A stretch of 44,518 nucleotides of DNA from CAJBVG01 sp943371235 (GCA_943371235.1 CALRTZ010000025.1:1-44518), one strand, 5' to 3'; shown: positions 17,115-26,517, numbered from the stretch's first letter. Program-made: numbers and translations. The notes: generated by a model from the letters alone, not told the origin.

Positions 17115-20100
17115 TTAAGGAGTTAGCAAATATTCTTCGTATGTTTTTAAGGCTACAGTTGTACCTGCAAGCTTCTCCACTTTACTTAAATACTTATCTT
17201 TTATTTTAGCGAATTCTGTTTTGCCAGTATTGAATTTACTTTCAATTGCATCTAAATTATCGAGCTCGGCTTTATTCGGTTTGTGATATGTTTGTGCAAT
17301 TTTTGAATATAGTTCTACCAAATCTTCGCGCAATTGATTTTCAGCTGCACCAACATAGTTATCGCCAGTAGTTACTACTAAAGTGCCTTTTAATTTATTC
17401 AAGTCTGCTACAAATGCATTGCTTGTTTTCTTAAAATCAGCATTGGTAGAATTTTGTTTTTCTATGAATTTTATGTATTCATCTAAAGAATACACCATGT
17501 ATGCAAGCTCTTGCGACATGTTGTATAATTTCATAGTAATTGATTCTTGTATTTTACGATCTGCTAAGCTAATTTCAGACTTAGGGTCGTATTGTATCAC
17601 TAGATCATTACTGTATTTTTCTTTGCCTTTAGTGATTACCACTTTATAAGTACCTGCTGGTACTCTTGGTGAGGTGAAACCTCCAAATGCAAAGGTTTTA
17701 CCTTGAGCTACTTTTGGTGGTTTGCTGTTGTAATACCATTCTACAATGTTGATTCCTTTTGATTTACCAGGACCTATTTCTGCTACTTTTGCTCCATTCG
17801 CATCTTGTATTTCGAGTGTCATTTTACCTAACAAATGTTTTTTGTTTAGGTGATAAATAATACGTGCAGCGCTGCTTGGGTTTTCACCAACAAATTGTGT
17901 TTCGGTACTCGAACCACCAAAGCCATTTGACTCGACTATAGAGGTAGGTTTTGTGTTGAAGAAAAATAAATCTTTACTCATATTCTCTTCAGTTAATTGA
18001 CGTAAAATACTGATGTCGTCAATTATAATTACTCCACGTCCATGTGTAGCAATAACTAAGTCGTTTGTTTTTTTATGTAACTCTATATAATGTACATTCA
18101 CTGCCGGGAAATTGTTGGTAAATCTGTACCAATTAGCACCTCCGTTTAAGCTAATGTGCAAACCAAATTCTGTACCTAAAAACAATAAATTTTCATTCAC
18201 ATAATCTTCTTGTATATTTCTCGCGAAGCCATATATTTCTGGTGTTACAATAGATTTCCAAGTTGCACCGTAATCACTTGTTTTATATACGTAGGTATTC
18301 ATATTACCCGTTGTATATCCGTTGAAAACAACATAGGCGTTGCTAGCACCAAATACACTTGCTTCCACATGGTATGCCCATGTATTTTTAGGTAAACCTT
18401 GTATATTTTTAATCACATTCGTCCAGCTTTTACCACCGTCTTTTGTTATTTGCAAATTACCATCGTCGGTACCTACCCAAATTACATTTTCATTAACAGG
18501 CGATTCGGCAATCGTAAAAATAGTACAATGGTTTTCTGCTCCAGAATTATCTTTCGATAAACCACCTGAGTTTTCTTGGTTTTGTTTCTTAGGGTCGTTA
18601 GTGCTTAAGTCTGGTGAAATTTTTGTCCAAGTTTCACCCATATCATCAGAACGATGTACAAACTGACTACCAATATACACTCGGTCGGCCTTATTAGGGC
18701 TTGTAACCAATGATGCGTTCCAGTTAAAACGTAATTTCGCTTCACCCTTCATTTGCAAAGGTTGTATAGTTTTTGCTTGATCTTTAACAGGATCATAACG
18801 CCATACATTTTCTGCACCTTGCATTTCAGAATAAATTAAGTTTTTAGTTGGATGTCTATAAACTCTATATCCATCTCCAACACCCACCACTCTCCAATCT
18901 CTAGCTTCTATTCCTCCTGGTGAACGTGAGGGTCCAAACCAACAACCATTATCTTGTAATCCTCCATACACATTGTAATCATCCTTATCATCCACACTCA
19001 CATGATAGAATTGTGAGAGTGGTAAATTTTCTACCATCTCCATGGTAGTGCCACCATCCCATGAGCGATACACACCACCATCAGTAGCAGCATACATTCT
19101 ATCAGAATTTTTTATATCAAAAGCAATGTCGTGAATATCTGAGTGCATGGGGCCTAGGTTCTTAAATGTTTTACCGCCATCGCGTGAGATAGAGCCCGAA
19201 AGACCTGCTTTTACTACTATATTAGGGTTGCGAGGGTCCACTACAATTCTCGAAAAATAGAATGGGCGCACCACTAAGCCGAAGTCATTGTTCAACTGTT
19301 TCCAAGTTGCACCTGCATCATCACTTCTATACAAACCTTTGTCTTTATCTTGTTCAGATTCTACAACGGTATATAAAATTTTATTGTTTGATGAAGCAAT
19401 TGCAATTGCCAATCTACCTAACTTTCCTTTTGGGAAACCGTTATGAATTTTATTCCATGTTTTACCTGCATCGGTAGTTTTGTACAATGCACTTTTATCG
19501 CCACCAGAGCTAAATGACCATGGTGATCTTCTAAACTCCCAAAACGAAGCGTACAAAACAGATGGGTCCTCTGCATCAATCTGCAAATCACTACAACCTG
19601 TGGTTTGATCTACGTATAAAAGCTTAGTCCAGGTTTTACCACCATCCGTAGTTTTATATAAACCTCTACTTTCACTGTCACTCCATAATGGTCCGAGTAC
19701 TCCCACATATACTTCTAATGAGTTCTTAGGGTTTACTTGTATACTAGAGATTCTTTCAGAATTTTCGAAGCCCATTTTCTCCCAACTAGAGCCACCATCT
19801 TTACTTCTATACAAGCCATCGCCGATAGAAACGCTATTACGCGTCCAAACTTCACCTGTACCTACCCAAATTACATTATCAGGGTCATTAGGGTCTAGTT
19901 CTACAGCACCAATAGATTGGCAGTATTCGTCGAAAATAGAGTTAAACGTTGCTCCACCGTTATTTGATTTCCAAACACCGCCACCAGCTGTGCCGATGTA
20001 AACGATGCGATCATTTTTTGGGTGCGTTTCAATATCGGTAACACGACCACTCATAAGCGCCGGACCGATGTGACGAGCTTTAAGATCACCAAAAAGTTCT

Positions 20101-20195
20101 TTACCTTTTTTGATGGACTCTAGCTGTGCTGGTGTTTGCGCAATAGCAGATGAGCATACACCCCATACGAGTATATATTTTAGAAAATTTTTCAT
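17115..20195 (-). CDS. Exported BNR/Asp-box repeat protein (sortilin/VPS10-like propeller)
   Basis: 1026 residues with a signal peptide (MKNFLKYILVWGVCSSAIAQ). The body holds at least ten Asp-box motifs of the type S-x-D-x-G-x-T-W (SKDGGSSW, TTDGGKTW, TTDAGKTW, SDDAGATW, SDDMGETW, TKDGGKSW, TSDYGATW), diagnostic of beta-propeller blades in sortilins, sialidases and xyloglucanases. The start ARHIGPALMSGRVTDIETHP is the form often annotated as 'glycosyl hydrolase' in Bacteroidota, but I see no catalytic residues that fix an enzyme activity. The last 250 residues include a beta-sandwich-like part and a helical end (about 900-1026). No type IX sorting tail. It is 6 bp downstream of the LolA-like gene, so the two form an operon. 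Possible roles: peptidase or glycan-binding, unproven. Confidence 0.85.
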   Translation of the reverse strand: MKNFLKYILVWGVCSSAIAQTPAQLESIKKGKELFGDLKARHIGPALMSGRVTDIETHPKNDRIVYIGTAGGGVWKSNNGGATFNSIFDEYCQSIGAVELDPNDPDNVIWVGTGEVWTRNSVSIGDGLYRSKDGGSSWEKMGFENSERISSIQVNPKNSLEVYVGVLGPLWSDSESRGLYKTTDGGKTWTKLLYVDQTTGCSDLQIDAEDPSVLYASFWEFRRSPWSFSSGGDKSALYKTTDAGKTWNKIHNGFPKGKLGRLAIAIASSNNKILYTVVESEQDKDKGLYRSDDAGATWKQLNNDFGLVVRPFYFSRIVVDPRNPNIVVKAGLSGSISRDGGKTFKNLGPMHSDIHDIAFDIKNSDRMYAATDGGVYRSWDGGTTMEMVENLPLSQFYHVSVDDKDDYNVYGGLQDNGCWFGPSRSPGGIEARDWRVVGVGDGYRVYRHPTKNLIYSEMQGAENVWRYDPVKDQAKTIQPLQMKGEAKLRFNWNASLVTSPNKADRVYIGSQFVHRSDDMGETWTKISPDLSTNDPKKQNQENSGGLSKDNSGAENHCTIFTIAESPVNENVIWVGTDDGNLQITKDGGKSWTNVIKNIQGLPKNTWAYHVEASVFGASNAYVVFNGYTTGNMNTYVYKTSDYGATWKSIVTPEIYGFARNIQEDYVNENLLFLGTEFGLHISLNGGANWYRFTNNFPAVNVHYIELHKKTNDLVIATHGRGVIIIDDISILRQLTEENMSKDLFFFNTKPTSIVESNGFGGSSTETQFVGENPSSAARIIYHLNKKHLLGKMTLEIQDANGAKVAEIGPGKSKGINIVEWYYNSKPPKVAQGKTFAFGGFTSPRVPAGTYKVVITKGKEKYSNDLVIQYDPKSEISLADRKIQESITMKLYNMSQELAYMVYSLDEYIKFIEKQNSTNADFKKTSNAFVADLNKLKGTLVVTTGDNYVGAAENQLREDLVELYSKIAQTYHKPNKAELDNLDAIESKFNTGKTEFAKIKDKYLSKVEKLAGTTVALKTYEEYLLTP

Positions 20196-20201
20196 AAAAT
20201 T

Positions 20202-20954
20202 TTATTGACCTTCTGGGTATTTAAATTCTGAGTTATCAATAGTAGGGTTCAATTGTATAGCACTTATTACGATTGGTTGCCCACCCTGACCTTTTACACC
20301 TTGAGAAATAGAGAAAGGAAACATTAAGCCATCTACTTCTTGGTAATCGCTTAATTTAATTTGTTGAATTTGTCCTTTACCTGGTCCTTCTTTAATTTCA
20401 GATTCTTGCATCACTGGTATATTGCTTTCTACATCGAAAAAATAATAAGCTACATTCTCTGTTTCAACACCGTCAACCTTTATTGGGTTTTTTGTTAATT
20501 TTATTTTATAAGCTTGAGCTCCGTCAACACTTTCTTTACCTACTAACTCAGCTTTCCAACCGCGACTCTTATAATTCAAAAATGGATCTGGGAAATCACC
20601 AATGTTTTTTCTGTAGTTTTCGGTTGCTTCAGCATCGCTTTTTTCAGCTTTCATGTTCATGAAATTATGCGACCACATAGTGGTTCCATCGTATACACCT
20701 TGCATAATAACTTTACCTTGAAAATTAACTTTAGTGCATTGCTTGCCGTCTTTCATTTGAATAATTTCTAAAGGAATTTCCATGCCGCCTTGATTGATTT
20801 TTGCAGAGAATTTCATTCCTTTTAGTGCTTCTAACTTAGCTTTACCACCAATAGTTTCAAAGTACTTGTTTAAAATTTCATCAACAGATTGGGCCATAAC
20901 ACTTGCCGACATAATTACTAATGTAAGCGCAAGTAATAGTGATTTCTTTTTCAT
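20202..20954 (-). CDS. LolA-like periplasmic protein (outer-membrane lipoprotein-sorting type fold)
   Basis: The ATG at 20954 gives a signal peptide (MKKKSLLLALTLVIMSASVMAQ) and 250 residues; the frame extends 8 codons upstream without improving it. The mature start SVDEILNKYFETIGGKAKLEALKGMKFSAKI is typical of Bacteroidota proteins with a LolA/LppX-like half-barrel. The middle and end (YYFFDVESNIPVMQESEI, LSDYQEVDGLMFPFSIS, NPTIDNSEFKYPEG) follow the pattern of that fold, which binds lipid chains. It lies 6 bp before the BNR-repeat gene, so it may be a partner or chaperone of that exported protein. The family call is by pattern, not by search. Confidence 0.75.
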   Translation of the reverse strand: MKKKSLLLALTLVIMSASVMAQSVDEILNKYFETIGGKAKLEALKGMKFSAKINQGGMEIPLEIIQMKDGKQCTKVNFQGKVIMQGVYDGTTMWSHNFMNMKAEKSDAEATENYRKNIGDFPDPFLNYKSRGWKAELVGKESVDGAQAYKIKLTKNPIKVDGVETENVAYYFFDVESNIPVMQESEIKEGPGKGQIQQIKLSDYQEVDGLMFPFSISQGVKGQGGQPIVISAIQLNPTIDNSEFKYPEGQ

Positions 20955-21030
20955 TCGTTCGTTTTTAAATTTTAACACAATTTAAAGCATTAAATTGAAG
21001 AGTACGAATAAAATGTTTGTTACAGAAAAT

Positions 21031-21050
21031 CGAAATGTCGAAATGTCGAA
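21031..21050. repeat. Octamer word element (CGAAATGT), locus 3a
   Basis: Two and a half copies of CGAAATGT, identical over 20 bp to 7550-7569. It lies upstream of the LolA-like gene and next to another octamer element. Confidence 0.8.
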
Positions 21051-21064
21051 CTAGCCGATTTATT

Positions 21065-21097
21065 AGCACACTAGCATACTAACTCACTAGCACACTA
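21065..21097. repeat. Octamer word element (AGCACACT class), locus 3b
   Basis: Four octamers (AGCACACT, AGCATACT, AACTCACT, AGCACACT) ending at the stop codon of the MarC-family gene (21095-21097). The 33-bp stretch matches 38879-38911 at 31 positions. Confidence 0.85.
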
Positions 21098-21664
21098 AAA
21101 CCCGGTGTTGTGTCTGAAGAGTTTAATGGCAATTGCCAGAAGAATAATACCAAACGCTTTACGAAGAATGTTTAGCCCGGTTTTACCAAGGAGTTTTTCT
21201 AAACGCATGGTGTTTTTGAGTACAAAGTACACGAAAACCATGTTGAATATAATACCTACAACAATATTTTGAGTTTGGTATTCGCTTTTTAAAGATAGGA
21301 GGGTGGTCATGGTTCCTGCACCCGCAATTATTGGGAAGGCAAGAGGAACAATGGAAACCGAATCTGGAATTTCTTCTTTAAAAAAGTTTACGCCTAATAC
21401 CATTTCTAGGGCAATAAAAAAGATTACTAAGGAACCTGCAATGGCAAAGGATTTTACATCCACTCCAATAATTCCTAATAAGGATTCTCCAATAAACAAA
21501 AAGGCAATCATCAAAATTAGAGCAACTATCGAAGCTTTTTCTGATTGTATATGCCCTGCTTTATTGCGTAACTGAATCACAATTGGAATTGCTCCAACAA
21601 TATCAATAATCGCAAAGAGGATCATTGTTACAGAAAGTATTTCTTTGATGTTGAAAAAATCCAT
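21095..21664 (-). CDS. MarC-family integral membrane protein
   Basis: 189 residues with about six membrane helices. Family features: early FAIIDIVGAIPIVIQL, mid VIFFIALEMVLG, then VPLAFPIIAGAGTMTTLL, the Pro/Gly-rich fourth helix typical of MarC (UPF0056). The family was once linked to antibiotic resistance; its substrate is unknown. Both ends are bounded by word-repeat elements: octamers at the 3' end, heptamers at the 5' end. No TAnnTTTG box is visible upstream in the 100-bp gap, so it may depend on read-through from the permease gene or on an unrecognised promoter. Confidence 0.88.
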   Translation of the reverse strand: MDFFNIKEILSVTMILFAIIDIVGAIPIVIQLRNKAGHIQSEKASIVALILMIAFLFIGESLLGIIGVDVKSFAIAGSLVIFFIALEMVLGVNFFKEEIPDSVSIVPLAFPIIAGAGTMTTLLSLKSEYQTQNIVVGIIFNMVFVYFVLKNTMRLEKLLGKTGLNILRKAFGIILLAIAIKLFRHNTGF

Positions 21665-21670
21665 AGTTTA

Positions 21671-21767
21671 AATTGTTAATTGTTAATTGTCAATTGTGAA
21701 TGTTGAGTTTAGCGAGGGTGTTAATTCATTGCTTAATTCACCATTCACAATTGACAATTCACAATTA
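21671..21767. repeat. Heptamer palindrome (AATTGTG class), locus 4
   Basis: Left arm 21671-21702: AATTGTT, AATTGTT, AATTGTC, AATTGTG, AATG. Right arm 21735-21767 is its inverse, with an 18-bp perfect pairing (21685-21702 with 21742-21759). The right arm contains the TAA of the permease gene (21765-21767). It fills the whole gap between permease and MarC-family gene. Same class at 34749-34845 and 42834-42916. Confidence 0.85.
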
Positions 21768-23210
21768 TTTCTTGTTTCTTATCACCGAATGCTTCTTGCT
21801 ATACACAAAGTAAATCACCAAACCTACTAGCATCCACAAGAATGCGCTCATGAGTGTTTGACCTGGTAATGATACAATCATTGCGGAGCAAACAACAATC
21901 CCTAAAATTGGAACGAAAGGAACCCAAGGAGTTCTAAATGGACGTTCGATATTTGGATCAGATTTTCTCATGATCATAATACCTGCGCAAACTAATACGA
22001 ATGCAAACAAGGTTCCGATACTTGTTAAATCGCCGGCAACCGAGCCCGGTATAAATCCTCCGAATAAACCTACGAATGCAAATAATATATAATTTGATTT
22101 GTATGGAGTGCTGTATTTCGGATGTAATTCTGAGAATACTTTTGGAATTAAACCATCTTTAGACATTGAATAAAACACGCGTGATTGACCCATCAACATA
22201 ACTAAAATTACAGAAGAGAATCCTGCAAGAATAGCAATGGTAATTGATGTAGCTAACCAATCGTATCCGATCATGTATTTTTGAATTGCATAAGCAACTG
22301 AAGCTTCTTTACCTGATGTTTTAAACTCTGTCCAGTTTGCCACACCTGTTAACACGTGAGCAAATAAAATATAAAGGATAGTACAAACTACTAAAGAACC
22401 TAAAATTCCAATAGGCATATCGCGTTTTGGATTTTTTGCTTCTTGAGCAGCTGTAGAAACGGCATCAAAACCAATAAATGCAAAAAACACGATACCTGCA
22501 CCTTTTAAAATTCCACCCCAACCATGAGCAAAGAACCCTTCGTGGCCAGGAGTATTTTCTGGTATGATATAAGGAGTGTGATTTGCAGCGTTTATAAATT
22601 TCCAACCAATGGCTACAAACACTAAAACAATGGCAACTTTTACCATTACAATTACTGCATTAAATGCAGCCGATTCTTTAGAGCCACGTATAAGTACCAA
22701 GGTAATTAAACCTAAAATTAACAATGCTGGTGCGTTTACAAATCCGCTTACTCCATTTGCAGATGTTTCAAAAGGGGAGTGGCACCATTCGTAAGGAATT
22801 GCACCTCCGAGCAAATTGTTTAAGTATTCCGACCATGCAATAGATACTGTTGCTGCACCAAGTGCATATTCAAGTATTAAAGCCCATCCAATAACCCATG
22901 CAACTACTTCGCCCATGGTAGCGTATGCATAAGTGTATGCACTACCTGCAACTGGAATCATGGCAGCAAACTCTGCGTAGCATAATCCAGCTAAGGCGCA
23001 ACCGATGGCAGCAACTATAAATGATAAGGTTACCGCTGGACCTGCTGCTTCAGCAGAGGCAGCGGCTGTACGTACAAATAATCCGGCACCAATAATGGCA
23101 CCAATTCCAAGCGCAACTAGGTTTGTTGCTCCTAAAGTTCTTTTCAAAGATCCTTCGCCTGTTTTAGAGGCTTCGCTTAGTAATAGGTCAAGAGGTTTCT
23201 TAAATCTCAT
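21765..23210 (-). CDS. APC-superfamily amino acid permease (cationic amino acid transporter type)
   Basis: 481 residues with about 12-13 membrane helices. The N-terminal LKRTLGATNLVALGIGAIIGAGLFV holds the unwound first helix (GIGAIIGAG) that binds substrate in this superfamily. Further motifs: AGLCYAEFAAMIPVAGSAYTYAY and FAFIGFDAVSTAAQEAKNPKRDMPIGI. The overall pattern resembles the CAT/YfnA branch, which takes up cationic or branched amino acids; the exact substrate is uncertain. It has a -7 box 24 bp upstream, just beside the terminator hairpin of hppA. Confidence 0.9.
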   Translation of the reverse strand: MRFKKPLDLLLSEASKTGEGSLKRTLGATNLVALGIGAIIGAGLFVRTAAASAEAAGPAVTLSFIVAAIGCALAGLCYAEFAAMIPVAGSAYTYAYATMGEVVAWVIGWALILEYALGAATVSIAWSEYLNNLLGGAIPYEWCHSPFETSANGVSGFVNAPALLILGLITLVLIRGSKESAAFNAVIVMVKVAIVLVFVAIGWKFINAANHTPYIIPENTPGHEGFFAHGWGGILKGAGIVFFAFIGFDAVSTAAQEAKNPKRDMPIGILGSLVVCTILYILFAHVLTGVANWTEFKTSGKEASVAYAIQKYMIGYDWLATSITIAILAGFSSVILVMLMGQSRVFYSMSKDGLIPKVFSELHPKYSTPYKSNYILFAFVGLFGGFIPGSVAGDLTSIGTLFAFVLVCAGIMIMRKSDPNIERPFRTPWVPFVPILGIVVCSAMIVSLPGQTLMSAFLWMLVGLVIYFVYSKKHSVIRNKK

Positions 23211-23234
23211 AAATTAATAATTGGGGTTATAATC

Positions 23235-23242
23235 CAAACCTA
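23235..23242 (-). promoter_or_regulatory. Predicted -7 box of the permease gene
   Basis: Minus-strand TAGGTTTG (TAnnTTTG), 24 bp before the ATG; the hairpin ending hppA begins 6 bp further upstream. No -33 TTG at good spacing. Confidence 0.5.
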
Positions 23243-23248
23243 ATAAAA

Positions 23249-23305
23249 ATTGTCGAAAAAAAAGAAAAGCTTGCCAATGGCAAGCTTTTCTTTTTTTTCG
23301 ACAAT
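23249..23305. terminator. 28-bp perfect palindrome, terminator of hppA
   Basis: Arms 23249-23276 and 23278-23305 are perfectly complementary over 28 bp around a single base, so the real loop is formed by the inner bases. A-rich and T-rich tracts flank a GC core (AAGCTTGCC / GGCAAGCTT), giving a U-rich 3' side on either strand. Its outer end merges with the octamer repeat next to the hppA stop. Confidence 0.88.
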
Positions 23306-23324
23306 TCGACAATTCGACAATTCG
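23301..23324. repeat. Octamer word element (ACAATTCG x3), locus 5
   Basis: Three exact tandem copies of ACAATTCG, ending at the base before the hppA stop codon (23325-23327). The first copy shares bases with the terminator palindrome arm, so repeat and hairpin are fused. Confidence 0.88.
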
Positions 23325-25682
23325 TTATTTATGCTCTGCACATTTAGCAGCACACTCTTCCTCGGTCATTTTACCTTCAGAAATCATTTTTGCACATTCT
23401 TCTTTGCTCATTTCGCAAGCCTCAGAACATTCTCCCGCTTCCATGTGGCATTCTTTTCCATTCATCATGATAACAGTGTCCATTGTAACATTTCCTAAAG
23501 AATCAATATGTTTTTCAATTCTAATTTCTTTTCTCATTTCCATGCCTTCATGTTTATCATTACCAACCACAGAAATATAGGGTGCAATTACTAATGAAAC
23601 AATCGACATTAATTTTATCAAGATGTTCATTGAAGGACCAGATGTATCTTTAAATGGATCTCCTACTGTATCACCTGTTACAGATGCTTTGTGTGGTTCA
23701 GATTTTTTGTAGAACATTTCACCGTTAATCATTACTCCTTTTTCGAAAGATTTTTTAGCATTATCCCATGCACCACCTGCGTTTGATTGGAATATACCCA
23801 TTAACACACCTGATACAGTTACGCCTGCTAATAAACCACCTAATACTTCAGGGCCAAAAATAAAGCCAACTAAAAGTGGGGTAATTAATGCGATAGCGCC
23901 TGGCAACATCATCTCGCGAATAGATGCTTTAGTTGAAATAGCTACACATTTTTCATATTCTGGTTTTGCTTTGTATTCCATAATTCCAGGAATTTCGCGG
24001 AACTGGCGACGAACTTCTTGTACCATGTCCATTGCTGCTTTACCCACTGCTTGTATACACAATGCAGAGAAGATGAAAGGAATCATTCCACCTACAAATA
24101 AACCAGCTAATACTGGCGCTTTGTAAATATCAATTGCATCAATACCTGCAATGCCTACAAAGGCTGCAAATAATGCTAATGAGGTTAAGGCTGCCGAAGC
24201 AATTGCAAATCCTTTACCTGTTGCTGCTGTTGTATTACCAACCGCATCTAAATTATCTGTACGCTCACGAACTTCTGGAGGTAACTGACTCATTTCTGCA
24301 ATACCACCTGCGTTATCGGCAATTGGTCCGAATGCATCAATAGCTAATTGCATCGCTGTAGTTGCCATCATACCAGCTGCTGCAATAGCAACTCCGTATA
24401 AACCTGCAAAGTAATAAGATGCCATAATACCAGCAGCTAATGTTAAAATTGGAATAACTGTAGATTTCATTCCTACAGATAAACCACCAATTATATTAGT
24501 TGCGTGCCCAGTTGATGATTGTTGAATGATAGACATTACTGGAGCTTTACCCATTGCTGTGTAATACTCAGTAACTATACTCATAATTGCTCCAACGGCA
24601 GTACCTACTACAATTGCGTAAAATACATTTAGTTTAGAAAACTCGTAACCTCTTAAGTTTAACGATTCTGGCAACATCCAATTCACAATAAAGAAAGATG
24701 CTACAACTGTTAAAATCATCGACGACCAGTTACCTAAGTTTAAGGCATTTTGTACGTTTGATTTTTCATCTTTTATAGTTACAAACCATGTACCTATAAT
24801 AGAAAATACAATACCTAAACCACATATAATCATTGGTAATAAAATTGGAGCCATGCCACCAAAATTATCAACCGAAATAATTTCTTGCCCTAGTACCATT
24901 GTTGCTAAAATAGTTGCAACATATGAACCAAATAAATCCGCACCCATTCCTGCAACATCACCTACGTTATCACCTACGTTGTCGGCAATTGTAGCTGGGT
25001 TACGAACGTCATCTTCTGGAATTCCTGCTTCTACCTTACCCACTAAATCCGCACCTACATCGGCAGCTTTTGTATAAATACCACCACCTACACGCGCAAA
25101 TAAGGCAATTGATTCTGCTCCTAATGAGAAACCTGTTAACACTTCGATTGCCGTTTTTACAGTGTTTTCTCCTAAATCAGCGAAAATAGATAGGAATGCG
25201 ATGAATAAACCACCTAATCCTAAAATTGCTAAACCTGCAACACCTAAACCCATAACTGTACCACCTGTAAAAGATACTTTTAAGGCTTGTTTTAAACTTG
25301 TACGAGCTGCTTGTGTTGTACGAACATTCGCTTTTGTAGCTACTTTCATACCTATATATCCAGCATATGCCGAAAATACTGCACCTATAATAAAGGCAAT
25401 AGAGATAATCCAACTTGAGTGAATCTCAATTCCATTTACTTCATGGATTGTTCCAGAATAAGCGAGTAATGCTGCTGCAAATACTACGAAAATGCTCAAC
25501 ACTTTCCATTCCGCTTTTAAGAATGCCATCGCACCATCAGCAATATATCCTGCTAATTCGGTCATCTTCGCATCACCTGCGTCTTGTTTTTCTACCCATG
25601 CACTTTTAATTGCCATTACTACTAAGCCTAATATGCCTAGAGCCGGGATTAGATAAATTAAGTTGTTTTGTAAAAACTCCAT
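23325..25682 (-). CDS. hppA: Membrane-bound pyrophosphatase with Cys-rich C-terminal tail
   Basis: Ion pump driven by hydrolysis of pyrophosphate; about 16 helices. Active-site blocks are present: PEDDVRNPATIADNVGDNVG near residues 220-240 and the Asp/Lys-rich block around DNAGGIAEM. GNTTAATGKGFA near 480 has Ala and Gly at the positions that mark K+-dependent enzymes. Whether Na+ or H+ is pumped is not decided here. At 785 residues it exceeds the usual length because of a 79-residue tail (about 707-785) with six Cys (745, 752, 756, 763, 777, 781) and several His after the last helix. In known structures the C-terminus lies on the non-cytoplasmic side, so the tail should be periplasmic. Own promoter at 25733-25762; strong terminator after the stop. 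Confidence 0.95.
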   Translation of the reverse strand: MEFLQNNLIYLIPALGILGLVVMAIKSAWVEKQDAGDAKMTELAGYIADGAMAFLKAEWKVLSIFVVFAAALLAYSGTIHEVNGIEIHSSWIISIAFIIGAVFSAYAGYIGMKVATKANVRTTQAARTSLKQALKVSFTGGTVMGLGVAGLAILGLGGLFIAFLSIFADLGENTVKTAIEVLTGFSLGAESIALFARVGGGIYTKAADVGADLVGKVEAGIPEDDVRNPATIADNVGDNVGDVAGMGADLFGSYVATILATMVLGQEIISVDNFGGMAPILLPMIICGLGIVFSIIGTWFVTIKDEKSNVQNALNLGNWSSMILTVVASFFIVNWMLPESLNLRGYEFSKLNVFYAIVVGTAVGAIMSIVTEYYTAMGKAPVMSIIQQSSTGHATNIIGGLSVGMKSTVIPILTLAAGIMASYYFAGLYGVAIAAAGMMATTAMQLAIDAFGPIADNAGGIAEMSQLPPEVRERTDNLDAVGNTTAATGKGFAIASAALTSLALFAAFVGIAGIDAIDIYKAPVLAGLFVGGMIPFIFSALCIQAVGKAAMDMVQEVRRQFREIPGIMEYKAKPEYEKCVAISTKASIREMMLPGAIALITPLLVGFIFGPEVLGGLLAGVTVSGVLMGIFQSNAGGAWDNAKKSFEKGVMINGEMFYKKSEPHKASVTGDTVGDPFKDTSGPSMNILIKLMSIVSLVIAPYISVVGNDKHEGMEMRKEIRIEKHIDSLGNVTMDTVIMMNGKECHMEAGECSEACEMSKEECAKMISEGKMTEEECAAKCAEHK

Positions 25683-25732
25683 AAGGTTTTATCGTTTTGT
25701 TTCGGTTAATTATTTACACTTTTAAAAGAGGG

Positions 25733-25762
25733 CAAAAATAATCCTTTTTTTGAATAAACAAA
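25733..25762 (-). promoter_or_regulatory. Promoter of hppA
   Basis: On the minus strand: -33 TTTG (25762-25759), 18-bp spacer, -7 TATTTTTG (25740-25733). Both elements match the Bacteroidota consensus. The expected leader is about 45 nt. Confidence 0.75.
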
Positions 25763-25794
25763 TCTTTTCCTTTGGGGTTATCGTATGTAAAAGC

Positions 25795-26439
25795 ATGATG
25801 AAAAGAAGATATTTAATAATATTGTCTGTAATACTCTTATTTACAGCATGCAGCAATGCGAATAGCATAAATACAAAATCGATGGATCAAGGAATTAATA
25901 ATCAGGATAGTTTAGAAACCGCCACGTTTGCTGCGGGTTGCTTTTGGTGTGTAGAAGCTGTTTTTCAAGAACTAAAAGGAGTAATCTCTGTAAAATCAGG
26001 CTATATGGGCGGTAAAGTGAAGAATCCTACCTATAAAGAAATCTGTACAGGTTTAACAGGGCATGCAGAAGTATGTCAAATTGTATACGATCCTAAAATT
26101 ATTCAATACAAAGATCTTTTAGAAGCTTTTTGGCAAAGTCACGACCCTACGACACTTAATAGGCAAGGTGCCGACGTAGGTACTCAATACAGATCGGCAA
26201 TTTTTTATCATTCTGTTGAACAGAAGAATGCTGCAGAGTTTTACAAAGAACAATTAAACACTGAGAATGCGTTTGGAAAGCCTGTTGTTACCGAGATTTC
26301 AGAGCTAGCTGAATTTTATGTTGCGGAAGACTATCATCAAAATTATTATAACCAAAATGGGGATGCTCCTTACTGTCAATTTGTGATTGCTCCCAAATTA
26401 GAAAAATTTAGAAAAGCATTTTCTGAAAAAATAAAATAA
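25795..26439 (+). CDS. msrA: Peptide-methionine (S)-S-oxide reductase, predicted lipoprotein
   Basis: Repairs oxidised methionine in proteins. The GCFWC motif is at 48-52, with Cys49 as the nucleophile. The rest of the domain is complete (VKSGYMGGKVKNPTYKEICTGLTGHAE, FWQSHDPTTLNRQGADVGTQYRS, YCQFVIAPKLEKFRK). The frame opens at a TTG (25750), but the ATG at 25795 gives 214 residues starting with MMKRRYLIILSVILLFTACS, a lipoprotein signal with Cys19 as the likely lipidated residue. The enzyme is therefore placed in the periplasm on a membrane, unlike cytosolic MsrA. Divergent from hppA. No perfect promoter box found; TTCCTTTG (one mismatch) lies upstream. Confidence 0.93.
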   Translation: MMKRRYLIILSVILLFTACSNANSINTKSMDQGINNQDSLETATFAAGCFWCVEAVFQELKGVISVKSGYMGGKVKNPTYKEICTGLTGHAEVCQIVYDPKIIQYKDLLEAFWQSHDPTTLNRQGADVGTQYRSAIFYHSVEQKNAAEFYKEQLNTENAFGKPVVTEISELAEFYVAEDYHQNYYNQNGDAPYCQFVIAPKLEKFRKAFSEKIK

Positions 26440-26517
26440 TATTGAAATCATGTTTTATTCTGCGTAATATTGCAATAATCTGTTAACTAGATGTTAGTGG
26501 TATTAATTTTACCCAAA

